Origin: Tigriopus japonicus
Taxonomy: Eukaryota > Arthropoda > Copepoda > Harpacticoida > Harpacticidae
Direction: 5' to 3'
DNA: 64,000 nucleotides
Assembly: GCA_010645155.1 (NCBI GenBank)
Contig: CM021312.1
Span: 5,287,158-5,351,157 of the forward strand
In this document: positions 58,181 to 64,000 of the stretch, piece after piece
Numbering within the stretch: position 1 is the stretch's first letter
How the letters are laid out: each line of letters begins with the position of its first letter
Position numbers and translations under genes: made by a program
Notes under the pieces: generated by a model
The model's input: only the letters and a program-made list of their open reading frames with translations
Told to the model about the DNA's origin: nothing
Database searches by the model: none

Positions 58181-60792
58181 CTAAACCACAGGTCCTTTGA
58201 ATACAATAGTACGATGATTTTCATGTTGAATTGGCCGCCAATTACGAGTCATGGGCTGGCCATCGAATCCTTCCAGAGCGCGAAATGAGGAAACCTAAAG
58301 TGTCAAGAAAGAGGGTTCAGACTATGTTTTTTCCCAAATAAATAAGTTTGTACAAACTAGGCGGCTTTAAAACGTGTTCATCGAATAAGAATGTTGCAAC
58401 CAGTTTCAGAGCTCTTGACCCATTTGGAATGTATTTGAATAAAAAGATCTTGACAACGACAAATTAGGATAAGATAAATTGTCCCATTCCCTTAAATATG
58501 TGATGTGTTTCAGGTACTGAGGGCATAAACAAATGCTAATTTAAAGTTGAAAGCAAGATTCTCAAAGTTCGGCATCTTCCTTGACCCATTTTTTACATTC
58601 TTTTAGAAGAAGTACTTAACATTCTTCAAAGTAACCATGTACGTGCAACAAAAATGAACGGTATTTTTCCGATTCATTTCAAGACTCCAAATCATTAAAT
58701 TCCTAGCAGTATCAATATTCGTTTGGTACGACAAATCTCTGAATATTGTTTTGAACTAACTTAACGATTCCTGCAGGTAAAAGATAAATAATTCAATCTT
58801 CGGTTGGTTTAGTTCATTCAATGGTAAGCTTGGCAAGAGTTGCAGAAAGGAAGTACGCAAAGGTATTTTTCAATCACCTCACATTTTCATTGAACTGTAT
58901 ATCACGAAATGATTTATGGTATGCAATGAACATTTTAAAATATTAAATTTCTTCTTAAGACAAATTCAAAATTTCAACACATCTAATTGACCGTTTAAAA
59001 AACAAGACGTTGGCCAAAAATCATCTCACCTGGGAAGGATGAATTTTGACTTTGTTTTTCAAAACAATCCATTGGACCGTGTTGAAACATGGCGGTCTCG
59101 TCAGTGATCCATGGTAAGCAAAGTACTCGCCAAAGTCCACCACGTTCGTCAAATCTCGGAGTGAAGGCAAACCGGAAGCCTCGATTTGAATTCGATTTCC
59201 CGATTTTCGCAACGACCGCAACACTTTGTCGTACAAATGCAGATTCTCGTTCTTCATGGAGTCATCAATCTCGAATTGAACTGCCAATAATACTAATCCG
59301 TCCTCCGATTGACCAGCTTTATCAAAGTCAGGGTAAATCAAGTTCGTAAACACCAATTGAAGTTCCATCGGGGCACTATATAATTGGAGAAATTGGTACG
59401 AAAGTAAGAATTAGTATTATACTACGTTTAAGTAATTGTGAAAACGCAACCTCTTACGCAGTGACGTCATCATGAACTTCGAAGAAATTTTGCCTGTTAT
59501 TTTGAATAATGAGAGCGAAAATGGAACATTTCAAGACGGAAAGATGAAGGCGACGTCATTATGCATTCAACAGAGATTTCGGCGTACTTTTGACTGGCAT
59601 TGGGATTTGAGTGATCACCATCATTCAGAGAGGTAACAAGATCAAATTGCCAACATAGTAGTGACTTTGATTTCCTCAATTCAAATTTCTACCTAGTCCT
59701 CATTGGATTGGATTATCAGTGTGCGTGTGGATATAAGATTCGCTCGTCACGCATTTCTGGATTCCCGACGATTTACGTCGGCTATTATTTGGCCTGAAAA
59801 CGCGTCAGAGATTGATTCATAAATAGATTCCTCATCCACTATCTCTAACCAAAGACTATCATCAAAGGACAAGTGTAAACGAGATCACCTTCCTTGGCAA
59901 ATAAGTGAAGTTCGATCTCAAGAAACAATTCAATAAACCCAATAATAATCCTCGGTATTTCCCCAAAGATTTAATCGGTTGTCCGATGTACAACAGATAG
60001 GACAACAAGTACTTCTGATAAACATCTCACCTCACACCGTCAATCACGTGTTCGCCTCCGCTAAAGTCGTTCTCGCCCCAATGCCAAATCATGTGATCTA
60101 ATTGATACTCTCGAAATGGAATGAGCGGGCCGCCTTTCAGAATGGGTCGTTTACCCTCGGGGTAATTGGGTCTCATGAGCAAGGTTGTCCCATCATTGAA
60201 CAGCTCCAAACTTTGGGGAGCGACTTCTCCGTTGGAAAACTCGAGCTCCGCGTTGACAAGAACGTCAAATTGATTGAGAGTCGAGTTCAAAGCGATCGGA
60301 CTTTGGAGAGGAAACAGAAGGTCATCGCATTGCTCAGCATGGAAGAACCACCAAGTCGAAGGACCTGCCAATTAAACATATGTTGGTTGGCATGATAGTA
60401 TAACGAGGCAAATATTGAGAGCAATGCATCATTTTGAGTCGTTATTGAATTTGCGACAACGCTCGATTCAAGGTCAGAAAAAAATGTGGTCTGGGATCCA
60501 TTTGATTGCTCATGCTTTCTTATCATTGGACAAAAAATGGTTTCTTGCGTGAACAAGGATCGACTTGATTACTTCGCATTTTGTGTAATAAGATAAGAAT
60601 CTACTCTGCCTTCTCAACCAAGGCCTATCCCAACATCTTGGCCATGAATGTAGACGTAGAAATCGGCTTACCTTTGGCTTTGTAATCAAATTGGGCCACT
60701 TTGAAGCCTTGAGATGCCACAAATAACACACCAAAAACAAATGCAGTCAGAACTTTATGGATTTGGGGCGATGTTGCTAAAGTCATCATCAT
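58181..60792 (-). CDS. Secreted alpha-carbonic-anhydrase-related protein, predicted non-catalytic
   Basis: Exons on the minus strand 60672-60792, 60031-60364, 59030-59375 and 58181-58294 join in phase to 304 residues. A signal peptide is clear (VLTAFVFGVLFVASQG). The alpha-CA fold shows PLQSPIALN, YQLDHMIWHWGENDFSGGEH, MELQLVF, GLVLLAVQFE, YHGSLTRPPC...VQWIVLKNKV and FRALEGFDGQPM...NWRPIQ. Of the three zinc histidines (H94, H96, H119 in human CA2 numbering), only H96 is kept. H94 is Ile in MIWHWG and H119 is Gln in MELQLVF. H119Q also occurs in CA10/CA11. Thr199 of SLT is kept. It probably acts by binding rather than by CO2 hydration. A poly(A) signal follows at 58143. Confidence 0.88.
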
Positions 60793-63048
60793 GATGGGAA
60801 AAGTGGGTGGAAGTAGAATCTCACTGTGTTGAATCCTTCAGGTCCTGCTGAAGGAAAGTTTTCCAGGATAATGAACGTGTGTCCAAACAAAGCAAGTGAA
60901 GAAGAGGGTCGATCTTGCACTTCCCCGTAGGACATTTGTCTCGCTTATTGATCGACCTTCAATTTCACCTGGAAGAGACAATTAGGAACTAAACAAGACC
61001 AAATTTCGACAAAACGAAAAAAATCAGGGTTTCTGGAAGGTTTTTATCTGTTTCTTAGGCATGAAGCTCATCGTTGGATGCTTTGAATTGTCATTCACCC
61101 TAGTTTTAGTTCATTAACCTACTGTAAATTTAGTAAATGCAGATTTCTCCCAGATACTATTTCATCCAAGTTAAAAGTCATCAGATTTTGGGAGAAATTT
61201 ATCTCCACAAAAAAGTCATTTTATGATTTGCCGAAGAAACTTTTTTGAGGGATATTCATGTATTTAAAAAAAGAAATTTTATTTGTGTTGAAGCAATGGA
61301 CCCTCAATCAATCAAAAGTTCCACCATTTTTTTTTTGGCTGTAATGATGAAAGAAACATAATGCTATTAAGTTGTTTATGTATGATAGTGCAAGTTTTTA
61401 AACCGAAAACTCCCAAGTTTCTTGCTTACCGGTTTTGCAAAGGATAAGCAAAATTAAAATTTCGAAACAATTTTTGATTTTTTAACATGAAGCTTTATTT
61501 CATAAAAAAGGATGGCGTTTCTAATCATTTCTTTTTGAAACAATTACAACCCTGTAACATTAAGTATGGTGAGTTCTCCCTCATCATAATTGCAAAAATC
61601 ATTGCGCATTTCTTCTCATCCCCCCCCCCCAAGCTGCGTTCAAATTTGGAACGGCATGCGTGATCTTGGAAAATAAATCATGCAAAATCATGTAAACCCA
61701 TCAGGTCTGCCTCTCCCATCTTATTCACCCTCGACTCATTTCTTGGCAACATCACTTCCTCATTAAATCGTCACCAGAAAGATCAAAAGTCATTCCAAAT
61801 CCGGCCTCACTCTTCTTCTGTACCTGTTTCTCCAATGAAAATAACCACACGGGAGCTGCCCCGACCTGCTTTGTGACATGAACTGGAACCGATCACCCTT
61901 CCCCACGATTGGTGGTTGGATAGATGGAGTAGTACTTGTAAGTCTAGTAGTGGTTTTACCTTAACAGAATCATACACACTCCACATTGAACAAAATCGAC
62001 AGGCCCGATCTTCACTGTCATCGTCGACAATGATGAACCTCCCAAGGAGGGTTGGAGCGAAATTCTCGCCAATCGTTCCGGATCAATCGCAAAATCATGA
62101 ACACAAGGATGACTTGGCGATGAAGGGTTGATTCGTTTGATTTCCTGTTAGCGATTTCTATGGATGGGAATAAAGGCTTAGGTGGTCCTAAGTCGAGAGA
62201 AATAAATAGACTAATCATCTGGTTTGTTTGGCGTCAGCAATTCCTTTGTGAGTGGTTCATTGTGAATATCTTAAAGGGTTCTGATATCCTCAGTTGATGC
62301 TTCAGAGGAGCAAATGTTAACCGGAAGACAAGACATTGCGAATAGTTTGTCATTAGATGGTTTTGAAGACTTATAAACTCAGTTGAGTTTTCTGAGACAT
62401 CAATGTTTTAGGTTCATCAGGGCGTGAGAACGCGTGCAAAGTGAATGAATGCGATGCACGAAATTCGCACAGTCTCATGGCCACATTTGACATTTTCAAA
62501 ACTCCGTTTAGAAGCAGTTAGATTCCAATTTATCTTCATTAAAGCAGAATTTTGCTTGGTGGATAAGTTGACCAGAATTATGTTCGTCCACGCTTTCCTC
62601 GTCAATTTTTGCAACCTCACAAAAGAAATTGAAATTGAATCTTGGGGACAAAAAGGCTTGGTTTTTTCGTATGCAGGATACGTTGTCAAAAGGAAAGTTG
62701 AACTTGACCGGGTCTTCCCTACAAAAACCGTCCTAGTTTCGATTCACGTCGGTTTCTGTTTAGATAACCCTCATTATGTCAATTCTAAGTAATCAAGAGG
62801 ATTTCGTATTTGTTCGTCACTTGCCACTCATCATAAGTATAATTGCCTATTTAACTATCTTATCATCTATTACAAGGACAAACGGCTTAAGCTTGGCCGA
62901 GATAGCCGAATCCTCTCACTTCCGTTGGTATCCTCAATATCTCAAGAAGTCGTGAGTTCATCATTAAAAGTCCATTATCGAATTTCATTACACGAGATTC
63001 TCATTATTCCGTTTCCAACCCTTTTCAATAGGAGGCTAGTTTGGAAGC
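60793..63048. other. Intergenic region between divergent genes
   Basis: Should hold the promoters of the minus-strand CA-related gene and the plus-strand PAN-like gene. A (C)10 run occurs at about 61621-61630. No exon or repeat is convincing. Confidence 0.35.
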
Positions 63049-63346
63049 ATGAGGACCTTCACCGCTTGGATCGCCGTGGCCATTTTGGCCTCTGGAGCCT
63101 GGGCTCAAACTGAGGAGTGTCCTTTTGGACCGGGATCTTGCCCGGTGACTTTGGACAACGTGGTCGATGTCTATTTTCACGACATTGCCGATTACAATTC
63201 TTGCCAAAGAGAGTGCAAGCTCATTGATGAGTGCAATTTCTTCACCATGTTTGGCGTCGAGGATGAGCCCACCGATCACAGAAAATGCTTCTTGTTCAAG
63301 TCGTGTGACACCCTTGAAGATTGCGACCACCCTGGATGCATCACAG
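63049..63346 (+). CDS. First exon of a secreted cysteine-rich (PAN/apple-like) protein, incomplete
   Basis: ATG 63049 opens a signal peptide (FTAWIAVAILASGAWAQ) and then a cysteine-rich segment with CPFGPGSC, YNSCQRECKLIDECNFFTMF, KCFLFKSCDTLEDC and GCITG. The C-x3-C...C-FFT-F...CFLF-xxC pattern resembles PAN/apple domains that bind proteins or sugars outside the cell. The exon ends at a GTAAC donor (63347) in phase 1; later exons lie beyond the window or are not recognisable in the last 650 bp. Confidence 0.75.
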
Positions 63347-64000
63347 GTAACAATTTCAAAGAGTTATGAGATAGCCAAGATGGCCTGTGAAAGAATGTCC
63401 CCGGTCGTTGTCGTTTAAAATTACAGAGGATCTATACAATATTGTGAATCTCAAGATGTACGAGTATTTATCCTCACATTCGACCTTGGATGAAAACCAT
63501 CATTGAATGGAAACATTCAGTTCTGCATGCTTGATGTAATCGGCGTTGCTTTGTGATACGGTAAAAATTCAAGGTTTACTTTATTCGGAAATAGAAATTC
63601 ACATGTGGACACTTTTCAAATCGCAAAAATTAGTCACGCTGTTGCGAAGTGACTTCATAATTTTTGATCATGTCCAATTATTCAATCTCACGAATTATGC
63701 AAAGGCGCAGGGGCCTTTTGAAATGACCACTGGACATTGAACTCTTGATATAAGATGTTTGAACAATTCATTATTGACATTTTTTTATCTCCTGAGCGAG
63801 CTCAAAAAGTCTTGCCATAAGGAAGCACTAATCAATTGTCAAATTGTGACACAACTTAAAATGGAAGGAAAGGGAACACATGAAGAAGGGGAGATGGGAC
63901 AATTTTTCATCTTGAAGTATGTCGAGCAATGCCAACTGATGCAAGTATTCGGGTTTTGGAGCTTCTGTCTGAATGAGACCGAACGAACGATTGAACAACG
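63347..64000 (+). other. Intron of the PAN-like gene to the window end
   Basis: AT-rich, with an acceptor-like TTACAG at 63425 that opens only a short frame lacking cysteines, so it is not called as an exon. Confidence 0.4.

Noticed and set aside
63425..63510. Second exon of the PAN-like gene after TTACAG
   Set aside because: The frame ends quickly in a stop, has no cysteines and does not continue the domain pattern.
1..64000. CRISPR arrays, prokaryotic operons, rRNA or tRNA genes
   Set aside because: No regular spacer-repeat arrays, no Shine-Dalgarno-led gene chains and no rRNA or tRNA motifs noticed by eye; spliced genes show this is eukaryotic nuclear DNA. A tRNA scan was not possible here.

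Overview
This is animal nuclear DNA. Genes are split by GT-AG introns, many only 60-70 bases long, and they sit among abundant retroelement and DNA-transposon debris. Families present include an SLC4 bicarbonate transporter, adhesion GPCRs, a MOCS2B/MBIP fusion and an Mps1-like kinase. Short introns, close gene spacing and mariner, hAT and LINE remnants suggest an arthropod, perhaps a crustacean such as a copepod. The taxon is an inference that the sequence alone does not prove.

Layout. (1) About 600-19.8 kb, plus strand: one 18-coding-exon gene for a Na+-coupled bicarbonate transporter. Every splice phase closes into one reading frame of about 1,225 codons, with two candidate last exons. (2) 20.7-35.7 kb: a transposon graveyard. 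It holds a deleted Ty3/gypsy gag-protease element, LINE fragments, nested miniature inverted-repeat elements, an integrase fragment, an assembly gap (29,696-30,452), the 5' half of a LINE, a 41-bp minisatellite with a foldback structure and a hAT-like insertion, and a decayed Tc1-like transposase. (3) 36.5-47.6 kb, plus strand: two head-to-tail adhesion-GPCR paralogues (pentraxin/LamG-like domain, GAIN, degenerate GPS, seven membrane segments, acidic tail), with transposons in and between them. (4) 47.8-52.4 kb, minus strand: a compact cluster of MOCS2B(-MBIP), MOCS2A, an F-box protein and an Mps1/TTK-like kinase. (5) 53.7-58 kb: more repeats. (6) 58.2-60.8 kb, minus strand: a complete four-exon secreted carbonic-anhydrase-related protein that has lost two of three zinc ligands. 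(7) 63.0 kb to the end: the first exon of a secreted cysteine-rich, PAN/apple-like protein whose remainder lies beyond the window.

The two MOCS2 frames lie 24 nt apart, in the same frame and separated by stop codons, as expected for one bicistronic mRNA making both molybdopterin synthase subunits. The transporter and the carbonic-anhydrase-like protein both relate to acid-base chemistry, but they are far apart, on opposite strands, and the latter looks non-catalytic, so no functional link is claimed. I found no clearly novel multi-gene system. The most unusual items are the adhesion-GPCR pair with lost GPS cleavage residues, the alternative PDZ-type tail of the transporter, the acatalytic CA protein, and the nested transposons whose empty sites can be read inside this same window.
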